A DNA stretch of 34,815 nt. Origin: a virus. Below the pieces are notes generated by a model. It did not search any database, was not told where the DNA came from, and worked only from the letters and a program-made list of their open reading frames with translations. Shown here in pieces: positions 34,290 to 34,815 of the stretch (position 1 is its first letter; every line of letters begins with the position of its first letter). Both the position numbers and the translations under genes were made by a program. The stretch covers positions 1 to 34,815 of the IMG/VR virus record IMGVR_UViG_3300047551_000666; one strand, given 5' to 3'.

Positions 34290-34815
34290 ATTTCCCAATG
34301 CACCTGAGTTCATATGCGTAGATGCATGGGACTCAGTTGTTGCAAAGGAAGAATTTTATCAAAAAATCCTTAAATCAAAATCTGAAACAATAGTTTATTG
34401 TGGTCAGAATGAGTGGAATTTCCACTCTGCTTATCTTAGATTTAATGATACTTTAAAGTTCTTACAGTCACAAGGTAGAACATATCATGTGATGACCGGA
34501 GCATATCCGGATACCGATGATCCTACTCATCCTTCAATGAAAGTTTATTATTGGATAGACTTTTATATGAAAAAGGCATTTAATAACTGCATTTTTATTA
34601 GTAAAGAAATGAGTGGACAAAACTTTGTTGATTTTGAATATTACAAGCAAAGTTTGAGTAGAACAAGTTTTAATCATTATCTTACATCATTAAACTATAG
34701 ATCGCATAATCATCGTTGTCATCTTATTGACTTGATGGCAAAGAATAATCTTATTGAAAATAATGCAATTACATGGCACCAATTGATTGGCCCCGGCGGT
34801 CATGCTTCTATGTAT
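34249..34815 (+). CDS. GT10-like glycosyltransferase, 3' truncated by the window
   Basis: A frame open from ATG 34249 to the window end (189 residues, incomplete). It is the first start after an in-frame stop at 34237 and overlaps the preceding gene by 41 bases; a TTG at 34258 is an alternative. FICVDAWDSVVAKEEFYQKI near the start aligns with the N-terminus of the gene at 30740, and RCHLIDLMAKNNLI with TWHQLIGPGG aligns with that protein's R-C-Q-L-L-D-L-L-G and SWHQL. It is therefore the fourth member of this family. The donor-site block would lie beyond the window. The long overlap without a clear ribosome site points to reinitiation or a misplaced start. Confidence 0.6.
   Translation, partial: MEQLQKREPATKSKFPNAPEFICVDAWDSVVAKEEFYQKILKSKSETIVYCGQNEWNFHSAYLRFNDTLKFLQSQGRTYHVMTGAYPDTDDPTHPSMKVYYWIDFYMKKAFNNCIFISKEMSGQNFVDFEYYKQSLSRTSFNHYLTSLNYRSHNHRCHLIDLMAKNNLIENNAITWHQLIGPGGHASMY

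Noticed and set aside
1-34815. tRNA genes, insertion sequences, attachment sites and integrases
   Set aside because: None was recognised on reading both strands; a tRNA scan would be needed to exclude a degenerate tRNA.

Overview
This window looks like an accessory region of a large T4-like tailed phage (myovirus type) that infects a Gram-negative, probably marine, bacterium. The evidence is dense, almost entirely plus-strand gene packing with 1-40 base overlaps at most junctions, AT-rich composition, exact copies of the T4-type late promoter octamer TATAAATA in four intergenic positions (16295, 20603, 31809, 33768), and gene families typical of such phages (N-terminal-twitch radical SAM proteins, phage glycosyltransferases, NodU-type carbamoyltransferase). 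No structural or replication gene lies in the window, so the phage assignment is an inference. A mobile bacterial surface-glycan locus is the main alternative.

Layout. (1) 1-2690: two GT-A-like glycosyltransferases (the first cut by the window edge), a small unknown protein and a third GT-like protein. (2) 2690-10019: six consecutive radical SAM genes. Five carry a SPASM/twitch-like cysteine module in front of the radical SAM core, and the sixth carries extra cysteines behind it. (3) 10025-18276: a GT10-like glycosyltransferase, a GDP-mannose 3,5-epimerase-like enzyme, an SGNH hydrolase-like protein, a long radical SAM protein with a B12-binding-like N-terminus, a second GT10-like protein, and a fusion of a nucleotide-sugar dehydrogenase with a methyltransferase. 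(4) 18293-22939: a second B12-binding-like radical SAM protein, a second SGNH protein, a 31-residue gene and a carbamoyltransferase. (5) 22941-30740: one 2599-residue gene with about 27 copies of a Trp/Tyr/Asp/Pro-rich repeat and a degenerate glycosyltransferase-like C-terminus, followed by a third GT10-like gene. (6) 31739-34815: a group with separate transcription signals. It holds a predicted outer-membrane beta-barrel protein, a strong terminator, a sigma70-type promoter driving a DNA methyltransferase that may be leaderless, a 39-residue membrane protein under a combined sigma70/late promoter, a small secreted His-rich protein, and the start of a fourth GT10-like gene running off the window.

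How the genes may work together. Regions 1-5 contain sugar-nucleotide enzymes, at least seven glycosyltransferase-like proteins, possible acyl, methyl and carbamoyl decoration enzymes, and eight radical SAM enzymes of unknown substrate. The simplest reading is a phage-encoded pathway that makes and attaches an unusual sugar or modifies a protein during infection. The giant repeat protein beside it is a candidate scaffold or substrate. Regions 1-3 up to 16299 have no recognised promoter and look like one translationally coupled transcript entering from upstream. The nearest thing to an undescribed system is the combination of clustered twitch radical SAM enzymes, glycan enzymes and the giant repeat protein.
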